The notes under the pieces are model-generated. The model saw only the letters and a program-made list of their open reading frames with translations, was not told the origin of the DNA and searched no databases. Positions 41,014-49,360 of a stretch of DNA of 64,000 bases are shown piece after piece. Position numbers and translations under genes: made by a program. Position 1 is the first letter of the stretch; the number at the start of each line of letters is the position of its first letter. The DNA comes from Streptomyces chattanoogensis (GTDB lineage: Bacteria > Actinomycetota > Actinomycetes > Streptomycetales > Streptomycetaceae): NCBI RefSeq assembly GCF_001294335.1, contig NZ_LGKG01000147.1:19236-83235 (forward strand). Reading direction: 5' to 3'.

Positions 41014-43130
41014 GCGGGCACGCCTCTGTCCGCCGCCCACCGCGAGGACACTGGCTCGTCCTCCTGCTGGTCCTCCTCGTGGTCGCCGTCACCCTCCTCT
41101 TCGAGGGCTGGACGACCCACCAGGTCGACGCCGCGCGCACCAAGCCGCTGTGCTACCGGCCGATCCCGCACGAGGCGGACGACGGGAAGCCGCTGCTGGG
41201 GTTCGGCCCGAAGGGGGTCGCTACCGCGGCCATGCCGCCGGGGACCGTCGCGCTCACCTTCGACGGCGGGTTCGACCCGGTGTGGACGCCGCGCCTGCTC
41301 AACCTGCTGCGCAGGCACCATGCACGGGCGACCTTCTTCGTCTACGGGAAGGACGCGGCCCGGCACCCGGAGCTGATGCGGCGGATCCTGCGCGACGGGC
41401 ACGAGATCGGCTCGTACACCTACAGCGGTGGCGACCTCGGTGCCGCCTCGCCGCTGCGCGCGCGGCTCGAGCTGTCGCTCACCCAGGGCGCTCTCGCGGG
41501 TGCGGCCGGCATCAACACCACCCTGCTGCGGCTGCCGCACACCACGGCTGCGGACACCCTCTGCGGAGCCGAGTGGCCGGCCGCGAAGCGCGCGGCGGCC
41601 CAGGGATATCTGGTGGTCGCCTCGGACCACAAGGACCGCAAACCGTGGCGGGGGTTGGTGACACAGCACAGCCAGACCGACCTGGGCTACCACGAGGCCG
41701 AGGATCTGCTGCAGGACCGCAGCGTGAAACGATTCACCACCATCAGCGGCGGGCTGGGACGTCCTTCCTTCCTCGACGAGGCACCGGTCGCCCAGAAGAT
41801 CAAGGGCGAGGGCCTGATCTGGTCGCAGCGGCTCGGGCACGCCTTCCTCACCGTGATGGTGTGGACGCTGACCCTCACGGGCGTGCTCGGCGTCCTGCGG
41901 ATGCTCCTGTTTGCGGTGTTCGCCCGGCTCCATGTCCGCAGGCTGCACCGGTACCGGCCCGGCGCACCGCGGCTGCGCGCGGTGCGGGACCCGGTGACGG
42001 TCCTGGTGCCCGCGTACAACGAGGAGGCCGGCATCGCCTCCACCGTGTACTCGTTGCTCGCTTCCACCCATCCGCACTTGCAGATCATCGTGATCGACGA
42101 CGGCTCGACCGATGCCACCGCCGACATCGCCGAGGGGATCGACGACCCGCGGGTGACGGTGATCCGGCAGCCCAACGGCGGCAAGCCCAGCGCCCTCAAC
42201 ACCGGCCTGGCGCACGCCCGGCACGACATCGTCGTCATGGTCGATGCGGACACCATCTTCGAACCCGCGGCGCTGGCCCGGCTGATCCAGCCGCTCGCCC
42301 ACCCGGCGGTCGGTGCGGTCAGCGGCAACACCAAGGTCGGCAACCGGCGCCGTCTGCTGGGCAAATGGCAGCACCTGGAGTACGTCCTCGGCTTCAACCT
42401 CGACCGGCGGATGTTCGAGGTCCTGGAGTGCATGCCGACCGTGCCGGGGGCGATCGGCGCCTTCCGCAGGGACGCGCTGATGGGCGTCGGCGGCGTCAGC
42501 GACGAGACCCTGGCCGAGGACACCGACCTCACGATGGCGCTCTGGCGGGCCGGCTGGCGTGTCGTCTACGAGGAGTCGGCGGTCGCCTGGACCGAAGTGC
42601 CCAGCACGGTGAGGCAGTTGTGGCGCCAGCGCTACCGCTGGTGCTACGGCACCCTCCAGTCGATGTGGAAGCACCGGCATGCGGCGGTGGAGGTCGGCCC
42701 CGCCGGACGCTTCGGCCGTCGCGTGATGCTCTACGTCACGCTGTTCCAGATCGTGCTGCCGCTGTGCGCACCGGTCGTGGACATGTTCGCCCTGTTCGGG
42801 GCGCTGTTCCGCGACCCCGTGGAGGCAGCCCTCGTCTGGTTCGGGTTTCTCTCCGTCCAGTTGGTCACCGCCGCGTACGCGCTGCGGCTCGACCGCGAAC
42901 GGCTGCGCGTGCTGTGGGTGCTGCCGCTCCAGCAGTTCGTCTACCGGCAGTTGATGTACCTGGTGGTCATCCACTCCGTGACCACGGCGCTGCTCGGCAC
43001 CCGCCTGAAGTGGCACAGCATGAAGCGCACCGGAACCGCCGACCCGTATCTGCTCGAAGCGCCGTCCGCAGAGACGTCCGGAGATCCGCTCGCGGAGCCG
43101 CCCCCGCGGCGGAGCCTTTCGTCGCAGTGA
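41010..43130 (+). CDS. matB: MatB-like glycan synthase: degenerate NodB deacetylase domain + GT2
   Basis: A 706-residue membrane protein (GTG 41010, GTGA overlap). Membrane helix at 14-31, then a NodB-like domain (80-270). A membrane segment follows, then a processive GT2 domain with VIDDGSTDAT, VMVDADT, LAEDTDL and QRYRW (all key residues intact) and C-terminal helices. In Streptomyces, MatAB makes a poly-beta-1,6-GlcNAc-type surface glycan that aggregates mycelium. Here the NodB metal site looks lost: TFDGGFD (83-89) lacks the second Asp, and GSYTYSGG (134-141) has Tyr and Gly where both His should be. Synthase activity is expected; deacetylase activity is not. Confidence 0.85.
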   Translation: MSGHASVRRPPRGHWLVLLLVLLVVAVTLLFEGWTTHQVDAARTKPLCYRPIPHEADDGKPLLGFGPKGVATAAMPPGTVALTFDGGFDPVWTPRLLNLLRRHHARATFFVYGKDAARHPELMRRILRDGHEIGSYTYSGGDLGAASPLRARLELSLTQGALAGAAGINTTLLRLPHTTAADTLCGAEWPAAKRAAAQGYLVVASDHKDRKPWRGLVTQHSQTDLGYHEAEDLLQDRSVKRFTTISGGLGRPSFLDEAPVAQKIKGEGLIWSQRLGHAFLTVMVWTLTLTGVLGVLRMLLFAVFARLHVRRLHRYRPGAPRLRAVRDPVTVLVPAYNEEAGIASTVYSLLASTHPHLQIIVIDDGSTDATADIAEGIDDPRVTVIRQPNGGKPSALNTGLAHARHDIVVMVDADTIFEPAALARLIQPLAHPAVGAVSGNTKVGNRRRLLGKWQHLEYVLGFNLDRRMFEVLECMPTVPGAIGAFRRDALMGVGGVSDETLAEDTDLTMALWRAGWRVVYEESAVAWTEVPSTVRQLWRQRYRWCYGTLQSMWKHRHAAVEVGPAGRFGRRVMLYVTLFQIVLPLCAPVVDMFALFGALFRDPVEAALVWFGFLSVQLVTAAYALRLDRERLRVLWVLPLQQFVYRQLMYLVVIHSVTTALLGTRLKWHSMKRTGTADPYLLEAPSAETSGDPLAEPPPRRSLSSQ

Positions 43131-43205
43131 GGCGACGGAGGACGGGAGGGGAACCGGCGAGCGGCCGCGCGAGTCGGACCTGGGACGTGACCAAGGGAGT
43201 TGACC

Positions 43206-44582
43206 ATGACAGACCCGCTTGACCAGCGGGCCGGACGCATCACACCCACAGGGGAGCAGGGCTGGACCGGCGACGCCGGGAGCCGCCCCGTGCGTCGTGC
43301 GCCGGTGCAGGTGACGGGCGAGCTGTGGCGCCCCGAGCCGGAGGGCAGCGGGGGACCGTACGTCGCCCCGGACCTGTACGCCGATCCAGACCTGTACGCC
43401 GGTCCGGATCCGTACGCCGACCAGGGCCCGTACGCGGACCCGGAAGGCGCCGCCCCACGCGCACGGTTCGCCGAACGCCCCAGCTCGCACTACGGGCCCC
43501 GGCGCGCCCACGCCCGGCAGCCGAAGAAACGCAGGAGGCTGCGGCGGGCGGTGCTCGTCCTGCTGGCCGCTGTGGTCGTCGCGGCGGGCGGTACGTACGG
43601 CTGGGCCGAGACCCGGCTCCAACGTGACGTCGACCTCGGTGCGTACGGGGACCGTCCGCCGCCCGGCGAGGGCACCAACTACCTCATCGTGGGCTCGGAC
43701 AGCCGTGACGGGCTCTCCGAGGGCGACGTGAAGGACCTGCATGCCGGCGGGGGCGGCGGGCGGCGCACCGACTCGATGATGCTGCTGCACACCGGGGCCC
43801 ACGGAACCAGCATGGTCAGCCTGCCGCGCGATTCCTGGGTCACCTTGCCCGGCCGCCTCGACACCTCGACGGGCAAGACCAAGCGGCCCGAGGGGGACAA
43901 GCTCAACGCCGCCTTCTCCTACGGCGGTCCCGAACTCCTCGTGCACACCGTCGAGAAGAACACCGGGCTGCGCATCGACCACTATGCGGAGATCGGCTTC
44001 GCCGGGTTCGTGAACATCGTCGACGCCCTCGGCGGCGTTCGGATGTGCCTGGACCGGGACATCAAGGACGAGAAGTCGGGCGCCGATCTGCGCAAGGGCT
44101 GTCACACCCTGAACGGCAGACAGGCACTCGCCTTCGTCCGTGAGCGGCACCAGGAGAAGGAGGGCGACCTGGGCCGGTCGAAGAACCAGCAGAAGTTCCT
44201 GTCGACCCTCGCCCACCAGGCCGCCCGGCCCGACACCCTCTTCGACCCGCTGAAGATCGGTCCGGCCGCGCAGGCCGGGCTCGACACGCTCATCGTCGAC
44301 AAGGACATGAGCCTGCGCGATCTCAGCAGGATGTTCCGCGCCGTGCAGAGCGTCACGGGCGGACACGGCAAGCAGATCCACGTGCCCGTCTCGGGTATCG
44401 GTGTCCCCACGCCCAAGGGCAACGTACTGAAGTGGGACGCCAGGAGGTCGGCCCGGCTCTTCGACGACCTGCGGTACGACCGGCCGGTGACGGAGACGGG
44501 GAAGACGTCCCGGCACCGGGGCGGTGCCCTCAGCCGTGCGCCGTCGCGTGACGACCGCCCCCTGAACGCCTCGGCCCACTGA
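43206..44582 (+). CDS. LytR-CpsA-Psr (LCP) family protein
   Basis: A 458-residue protein. The cytoplasmic N-terminus contains a tandem DLYADP/DPYADQ-type repeat (residues about 54-80). A basic stretch and membrane helix (AVLVLLAAVVVAAGGTYGW) follow, then the extracellular LCP domain with NYLIVGSDSRDG, RRTDSMMLLHTG and SLPRDSWVTLPG (the Arg/Asp pyrophosphate-binding residues). LCP enzymes transfer glycans from undecaprenyl carriers to peptidoglycan. Placed 75 bases after matB, it may anchor surface glycans. ATG 43206 follows AAGGGAG. Confidence 0.9.
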   Translation: MTDPLDQRAGRITPTGEQGWTGDAGSRPVRRAPVQVTGELWRPEPEGSGGPYVAPDLYADPDLYAGPDPYADQGPYADPEGAAPRARFAERPSSHYGPRRAHARQPKKRRRLRRAVLVLLAAVVVAAGGTYGWAETRLQRDVDLGAYGDRPPPGEGTNYLIVGSDSRDGLSEGDVKDLHAGGGGGRRTDSMMLLHTGAHGTSMVSLPRDSWVTLPGRLDTSTGKTKRPEGDKLNAAFSYGGPELLVHTVEKNTGLRIDHYAEIGFAGFVNIVDALGGVRMCLDRDIKDEKSGADLRKGCHTLNGRQALAFVRERHQEKEGDLGRSKNQQKFLSTLAHQAARPDTLFDPLKIGPAAQAGLDTLIVDKDMSLRDLSRMFRAVQSVTGGHGKQIHVPVSGIGVPTPKGNVLKWDARRSARLFDDLRYDRPVTETGKTSRHRGGALSRAPSRDDRPLNASAH

Positions 44583-44611
44583 ACCCACTGAACCCAGGCG
44601 GAAGGACTCGT

Positions 44612-45604
44612 CTAGAGCATGCTGAGTGCCTGCATCGCCTCGCGTTCGATGCGCGAGAGCTCATGGAGGATGGAGCCGGCCTGCATGAGGTGCTTCGCGT
44701 CGCCCGATGCGCCTGCTGTCGTGATGAGTGCGGCCACCTGTGTCCAGAGGGTGGCGGCCTCGGAATACAGGCTGTGGCCGGTGCGCAGGTGGCTGCTGTC
44801 GATCAGCTGGGCACACTCGGCGAGGAAGTCCCGGTAGAGATTGCGGAACAGGGCGCCGCCGGTGCCGGCCCTCTCCATGAGGGCGGCGGTCCGTGGCAGG
44901 TCCTCCTGCGGATTGTCGCTGCGCTGCAGCCACTTCGGCACTTGCTTGGCGGTCTTCTCGATGCCCCGGTGGCCCAGGTTCGCGATGGGCGGGTTCAGGA
45001 AGACCTCGGCGCAGGTCCTGATCGCGGGGATGATCCGGTCCTGCGGTGATGTCAGATTGCAGGGCGCTGTGATGGTGAAGGAGCGGTGCTTGGCGGTCAT
45101 GGGGCCGCGCTCGGCCCTGGCTCTGGCCAGGCCGGCGAGGCTGGTGGAGACGGCTCCGCCCTGCGGGGCGGTGTCCACCAGGTAGGCGGCCTCGCCGTCG
45201 TAGCCGTACATGGCCACGACGTGCCCGCCGAAGTGCACCTTGGTGGTGAAGTAGTCCAGGTGGTAGCTGTCGAGTTGCAGGCCGACCGGCCGACCGGCGT
45301 CGATGGGTGCCGCCACGTTCTGCCATGCCGTGCGCGGGGAGGTGGTCTCCCTGATCAGCAGCTCGAGTCCGAGTGCGGCGGTCAGGTTCCTGGTGAGCTC
45401 GAACGGCTTGACCCGGCCTCCCAGGAAGGGAAAGCCCATGGCCCTGCTGTCCCAGTAGATGAAGGACAGCCCGGAGCCGAGCCCGAACAGCATGGGCTCG
45501 GACAAGTCGAGTCCCTCATGCCGCAGCAGCACACCCAGCGCCGTCGTCTCGCAGTGCTGCATGCCGCGGACATCGATGTCTTTCACCATGGCCATGCCGC
45601 TCAT
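44612..45604 (-). CDS. BtrH N-terminal domain / DUF4872 protein
   Basis: A 330-residue protein. MQHCETTALGVLLRHEG and MLFGLGSGLSFIY near the N-terminus are the BtrH-type cysteine-peptidase/acyltransferase-like signature (Cys18), with GGHVVAMYGYDGE supplying the His. The C-terminal half is the helical DUF4872 part. BtrH in butirosin synthesis transfers an amino-acyl side chain from a carrier protein. No carrier or aminoglycoside genes are near, so the reaction is open. ATG 45604 follows GGGAGGAAA and overlaps the upstream methyltransferase stop; an internal ATG gives a slightly shorter form. Confidence 0.85.
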   Translation of the reverse strand: MSGMAMVKDIDVRGMQHCETTALGVLLRHEGLDLSEPMLFGLGSGLSFIYWDSRAMGFPFLGGRVKPFELTRNLTAALGLELLIRETTSPRTAWQNVAAPIDAGRPVGLQLDSYHLDYFTTKVHFGGHVVAMYGYDGEAAYLVDTAPQGGAVSTSLAGLARARAERGPMTAKHRSFTITAPCNLTSPQDRIIPAIRTCAEVFLNPPIANLGHRGIEKTAKQVPKWLQRSDNPQEDLPRTAALMERAGTGGALFRNLYRDFLAECAQLIDSSHLRTGHSLYSEAATLWTQVAALITTAGASGDAKHLMQAGSILHELSRIEREAMQALSML

Positions 45605-46464
45605 TTTCCTCCCTCACCTGACGACGACGCCGCAGATGGGCGTGCCAGACCACCGCGTCCCAGGCATGATCCGCCGGACAGGCCCTGGTCGTCCGAGCCG
45701 GTAGCGGACGGCGGTACCTCGACGACGAAGAACAGGAAGCAGGGTTTGGCCGAGAGGTCGTGGAAGCCGTCGGGGAAGAGTTCGCGGGCGGCTGGGTCGG
45801 GCTGTGGCTCGCTGATGGTGGAAAGGCGGAAGCCGGCGGTGGTGAAGGCGTCGGTCATCGCGTGCAACGGCTTGCGCCAGAACTTCATCGGGACGGTCTG
45901 CCCGCCGAACGTCCAGTCGAAGGTATAGCTGGTGGTCGCGAAGTAGTCGGGGCGAGGCTCCTGGATCGTGTAGGCCACGAACGGGTGGTCCACCGACGCG
46001 ATCAGTCGGCCGCCGGGCCTGAGCACGCGCCGCAACTCGGCCAGCGTCGGCCCCCAGTCCTCCAGGTAGTGCAGGACCAGTGACGAGACCACGTCGTCGA
46101 ACGAGCCGTCGTCGAACGGTAAGCGGTCGCGAAGGTCGACCTGGTGCACGTCCGCGACGTCACCGAGCCGTTGCTTGGCCAGTGCCAGCATCCCGGCGCT
46201 GGCGTCGATGCCGGTGACGACGGCGCCGCGGTCGCGCAGTGCAGCGGACAGGGGGCCCGAGCCGCAGCCGGCGTCCAGGATCCGACGGCCGGCCACGTCT
46301 CCGGCGAGGTCCAGCATCGCGGGCCGCGCGTAGTACGCGTTCACGAGGTTGTTCTCGTTCTCCGCCGAGTACGCCTCGGCGAAGCTGTCGTAGTCGTTCA
46401 CCCGGGCCGGATCTGCGGGCTGGGCGAGAGTCTCAGGCATGTCGGTTACGCGGTCCATCGCCAC
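45601..46464 (-). CDS. Class I SAM-dependent methyltransferase with atypical C-terminus
   Basis: A 287-residue protein. The SAM domain has ILDAGCGSGPLSAALRDRG and VTGIDASAGML, and the later strand LVLHYLEDW, as in the UbiE-like Methyltransf_11 group. The fold ends near CFLFFVVEVPP; the final ~35 residues are Gly/Ser-rich and unlike the family. That tail contains GLSGGSC, encoded by a 21-bp sequence that recurs just upstream of the gene at 46478, so the native 3' end was probably replaced by rearrangement. The substrate is unknown. Confidence 0.85.
   Translation of the reverse strand: MAMDRVTDMPETLAQPADPARVNDYDSFAEAYSAENENNLVNAYYARPAMLDLAGDVAGRRILDAGCGSGPLSAALRDRGAVVTGIDASAGMLALAKQRLGDVADVHQVDLRDRLPFDDGSFDDVVSSLVLHYLEDWGPTLAELRRVLRPGGRLIASVDHPFVAYTIQEPRPDYFATTSYTFDWTFGGQTVPMKFWRKPLHAMTDAFTTAGFRLSTISEPQPDPAARELFPDGFHDLSAKPCFLFFVVEVPPSATGSDDQGLSGGSCLGRGGLARPSAASSSGEGGK
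45665..45685. repeat. 21-bp direct repeat, copy 1
   Basis: Contains GATCCGCCGGACAGGCCC and is identical over 21 bases to 46478-46498, in the same orientation and 813 bases away. It lies inside the tail of the methyltransferase gene. Similar sequences occur at ends of Streptomyces insertion elements as far as I recall, but no transposase accompanies this pair. Confidence 0.85.
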
Positions 46465-46467
46465 AGC

Positions 46468-46916
46468 CTAGTTTTCACATGATCCGCCGGACAGGCCCCC
46501 GTGAGGTGGCGACTGGCTGGTCCTCGTACGCGTGCTGCGGTGCGCAGGCTCCGGTGGGGCGTAGCGGGTGGAGCGGGCGGGCGGATGGTCGATGGGCAGG
46601 TCGGTTTCCTCGGCGAGTTCACGGACGACGGTCTTCTCGAAGGACTCGTCGTCCGGCTCTACGGTCCCGCCCGGCAATTCGATCGTCCCGCGCCGATGCG
46701 GCCCGAGAAGCAGGCCGTGCTTGCTGAGGACGATGGCCCGATACCCGTTCTCGCCGACGATGGCCAGGATCTCGCCGCGGCGCAGGCGCCAGGTATCCGC
46801 TCGCTGAGGCCGAGCGCCTCGTCGGACACCGCATCACGCGAGCGGTCGGCGTGCCGAACCGGATCGGCTGACCGGGCTTCGTCGATCGCTTCCCGGCGCC
46901 GGCGGCAGGGGAACAC
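46468..46916 (-). pseudogene. Broken NUDIX hydrolase
   Basis: The minus strand reads DEALGLSE in one frame, then, after a frameshift near 46800, [20 protein letters not shown] and [16 protein letters not shown] with RELAEETDL. This is a NUDIX box, one residue longer than usual between GG and the first Glu. No start codon lies in the second frame upstream of the box except TTG 46677. The frame then runs into the 21-bp repeat and ends, so both ends are damaged. Confidence 0.65.
46478..46498. repeat. 21-bp direct repeat, copy 2
   Basis: Second copy of the 21-base sequence, just upstream of the methyltransferase start and at the truncated end of the broken NUDIX gene. On the minus strand both copies read GLSGGSC at the end of the interrupted frames. 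The pair therefore brackets the methyltransferase segment. Confidence 0.85.
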
Positions 46917-46920
46917 GGTG

Positions 46921-47340
46921 CGTGCTCGCGCTTGCCCTCACCAGCGGATTCTTGACAGTCGGTCTGGTCGCTGTGGTGGGAGTGGGCGGCGGGTACGGCC
47001 TGCTGCTGGGCGCCTCCGGGGTTGCCGAGGTGGTTGGGGTGCTGCTGATCGCCGGCCTACGAGCAGAACCCAGGCCCGCACCGCGGCCAAGGCTGGCCTG
47101 CAGCCTTCACGGACATCCCGTTGACCGCACTGGTGCAGCGGCGTATTCCGGAACACCATCTCGCGAGGGCGCTGGGACTGCGGGAGGCCAGGGGCGCCGG
47201 AGCCCTGGCGGTCTCGCCCTTCGTGGCCTCGACCGCCCTCACCCTCGCCGGGGTGGAGGCGGCCTTCCCGCTCTCGGGTGCCGCCCCCGTTGCGCCGGCC
47301 GCGACCGCCGCCCTCACCCTCGTCCGCGTCAGCGCACGCC
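46921..47340 (+). pseudogene. Decayed MFS transporter fragment
   Basis: One frame reads TSGFLTVGLVAVVGVGGGYG and VVGVLLIAGLRAEPRP, and a second continues as FTDIPLTALVQRRIPEHHLA and LGLREARGAGALAVSPFVAS. These match the central loop and following helices of MFS exporters. A frameshift near 47100 separates them. The N- and C-terminal parts are missing; the fragment ends at the MarR gene. Confidence 0.55.
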
Positions 47341-47889
47341 AGTCCCGGCGGCGCTTGCCGAGGACGTACGTGCCGCCGTGCGGGCGAGGCTGTCCTCGAT
47401 GCGCCGCAGGGTGTTCAGCGTTTCGGCTTGCTGATCGGGGGTGAGGTCGCCTGTGGAGGCGCCTTCGAGTTCGGCCCAGATCCGTTCGACCTCTTGGCGC
47501 AGCGCCTGGCTGGCGGCGGTCGGTTCGATGATGACGGCGCGTTTGTCGTCGGGGCAGGGGCGGCGGCGGACGAAGCCGGCGTTCTCCAGGCGTTTGATGC
47601 TGCGGGTCATGGTGGCGGCGTCGGAGTCGATCAGGCGCACCAGATCGGTCTGCCGCTGGGGGCCGAGTTCCCACAGATGCATCATGACCAGCTCCTGGCC
47701 CAGGTGGAGCCCGACGCGGCGCAGGAGCTGCCCGGCGATCATGCGGTGCAGGCGGGCCACACGGAAGATCGCGTGACTGACCGGCCCCGCGTGGGCGGCG
47801 GCGGGCACCGGCACCGAGGAGATGGCCGACGTCGCTCTCGGCGGTCGGCTCGGCTGGCCCTGTGTGTCCCGGTTGGTTTCCCGGCTCAT
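47329..47889 (-). CDS. MarR-family transcriptional regulator (controls the OYE gene, inferred)
   Basis: A 186-residue winged-helix protein. The DNA-binding part is QTDLVRLIDSDAATMTRSIK followed by the wing GFVRRRPCPDDKRAVIIEPT, as in MarR proteins. ATG 47889 gives MSRETN; a longer frame extends upstream without a good ribosome site. It is divergent from the Old Yellow Enzyme gene across about 270 bases that hold two related palindromes, suggesting it represses both genes and responds to an electrophile or small phenolic. Confidence 0.85.
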   Translation of the reverse strand: MSRETNRDTQGQPSRPPRATSAISSVPVPAAAHAGPVSHAIFRVARLHRMIAGQLLRRVGLHLGQELVMMHLWELGPQRQTDLVRLIDSDAATMTRSIKRLENAGFVRRRPCPDDKRAVIIEPTAASQALRQEVERIWAELEGASTGDLTPDQQAETLNTLRRIEDSLARTAARTSSASAAGTGVR

Positions 47890-47917
47890 CAAGATCCCGT
47901 CCCTTCTCCGGCCTGAA

Positions 47918-47931
47918 ACTGACCGGACAGT
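47918..47931. promoter_or_regulatory. Palindrome upstream of the MarR gene, candidate operator
   Basis: ACTGACCGGACAGT is a 14-base palindrome with 12 of 14 symmetric positions, about 30 bases upstream of the MarR start. Its CGGACAG half recurs in the palindrome at 48049-48068 in front of the reductase gene. Confidence 0.5.
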
Positions 47932-48048
47932 AATCAGGATAGCTGCTCCTCCGCCCATGGTGCATTCCCGTGGGTGGGAGGGAAATTCCAGGTGAAGAGC
48001 TGGTGGGTGATGTGGTCCATGCGTCGGAGCGGGAAGAGATGGCGTGAT

Positions 48049-48068
48049 TTACTTGTTCGGACAGGTAA
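48049..48068. promoter_or_regulatory. Palindrome upstream of the OYE gene, candidate operator
   Basis: Arms TTACTTGT and ACAGGTAA (seven of eight positions) surround TCGG. The core TGTTCGGACAG resembles the site near the MarR gene. It lies about 95 bases before the reductase start codon, a normal place for a repressor site. Confidence 0.5.
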
Positions 48069-48161
48069 TGGCGCCTCGCCTCGACCGAGAGAGCGCCGGC
48101 ACACCGAAGGAGCGCCGCCGGACCGGACGGCCTCCCCCCGCTCCACACCAAAGGAATGATC

Positions 48162-49241
48162 ATGACGACCGCATTCGACCCGATCGAGCTGGGCGGCAAG
48201 CGTCTGGCCAACCGCATAGCGATGGCGCCGATGACGCGTAGCCGCGCCTACGGGCCGGGGGCCACGGCGACCGAGCTGATGGCGGCCTACTACGCCCAGC
48301 GGGCCGGCGCCGGCCTGATCATCACCGAGGGCGTCCAGCCGTCGGTGGTCGGCCAGGGCTACCCCGACACCCCGGGCCTGCACTCCGCCGAGCAGGTCGC
48401 CGCCTGGCGGCAGGTGACCGACGCCGTCCACCGCGAGGGCGGAGTGATCTTCGCGCAGCTGATGCACACGGGCCGTGTCGGCCACCCCAGCCTGCTGCCC
48501 GACGGTCTGATCCCGGTGGGCCCCTCCGCCGTAGCGGCGAAGGGTCAGGTGTTCACCCACCAGGGTCCCCAGGACTTCGTCACGCCGAAGGAGCTGGAGC
48601 ACGACGAGATCGTGCGGACGATCGCCGACTTCGTCGACGCGGCGCGCAACGCCATCGCCGCCGGCTTCGACGGGGTGGAGCTCCACGGCGCGAACGGCTA
48701 CCTGATCCACCAGTTCCTCGCCCCCAACGCCAATCAGCGCACCGACACCTGGGGCGGTGACGTCGCGGGCCGGGTGCGCTTCGCGGTCGAGGTCGCCGCG
48801 GCCGTCGCGGAGGCGATCGGCGCCCACCGGACCGGTATCCGTATCTCCCCCGGCACCCCCTTCAACGACATCGCCGAGACGGACCCGGCGGACCTGGAGG
48901 CGACCTACACGGCCCTGGTGGCCGGTCTCGCCCCACTGGACCTGGCCTATCTGCACGTACTCGAAGGCCCCGACCGGAGTCTGACCGAGCGCCTGCGCAA
49001 GGACTGGCCCGGCACGTTCGTCCTCAACCCGTTCACGCACCCCGAGCCCACCGGCCACGACTCCCTCGACCTGATCGCGAACGGCGCCGCGGACCTGATC
49101 GCCTTCGGCGCGCTGTTCCTGGCCAACCCGGACCTGCCCCGCCGCCTGGCGTCCGGCGGCCCCTACAACGAGCCCGACCGCGCCACCTTCTACGGCGGCG
49201 ACGAGCGCGGCTACACCGACTACCCGGTCCTGCCCGCCTGA
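48162..49241 (+). CDS. Old Yellow Enzyme-family alkene reductase
   Basis: A 359-residue FMN-dependent reductase. RLANRIAMAPMTRSRA is the N-terminal FMN region, IFAQLMHTGRVGHPS holds an FMN contact, and FDGVELHGANGYLIHQF holds the His-Gly-Ala-Asn substrate-binding motif. LIAFGALFLANPDLPRRL closes the barrel. It reduces C=C bonds of enones and similar electrophiles with NAD(P)H. ATG 48162 is six bases from AAAGGA; the ATG at 48156 is too close to it. The MarR gene is divergent and an oxidoreductase-esterase gene follows. Confidence 0.92.
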   Translation: MTTAFDPIELGGKRLANRIAMAPMTRSRAYGPGATATELMAAYYAQRAGAGLIITEGVQPSVVGQGYPDTPGLHSAEQVAAWRQVTDAVHREGGVIFAQLMHTGRVGHPSLLPDGLIPVGPSAVAAKGQVFTHQGPQDFVTPKELEHDEIVRTIADFVDAARNAIAAGFDGVELHGANGYLIHQFLAPNANQRTDTWGGDVAGRVRFAVEVAAAVAEAIGAHRTGIRISPGTPFNDIAETDPADLEATYTALVAGLAPLDLAYLHVLEGPDRSLTERLRKDWPGTFVLNPFTHPEPTGHDSLDLIANGAADLIAFGALFLANPDLPRRLASGGPYNEPDRATFYGGDERGYTDYPVLPA

Positions 49242-49360
49242 CCCAGGTCACCGCATCGGGCCGGGGCCCGGCGCACCGGCTCGCCCCGGGCACGCTCGCG
49301 CCGAGCCCCGGCCCACCCGCCGAAACCCTCCCCCTCACCCCCTCACTCGAAGGACCCGCC

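Noticed and set aside
40128..44588. A 1486-codon minus-strand open frame across the mat/LCP region.
   Set aside because: Long antisense frames arise in very GC-rich coding DNA; this one is Gly/Arg/His/Pro-rich and opposes three intact genes.
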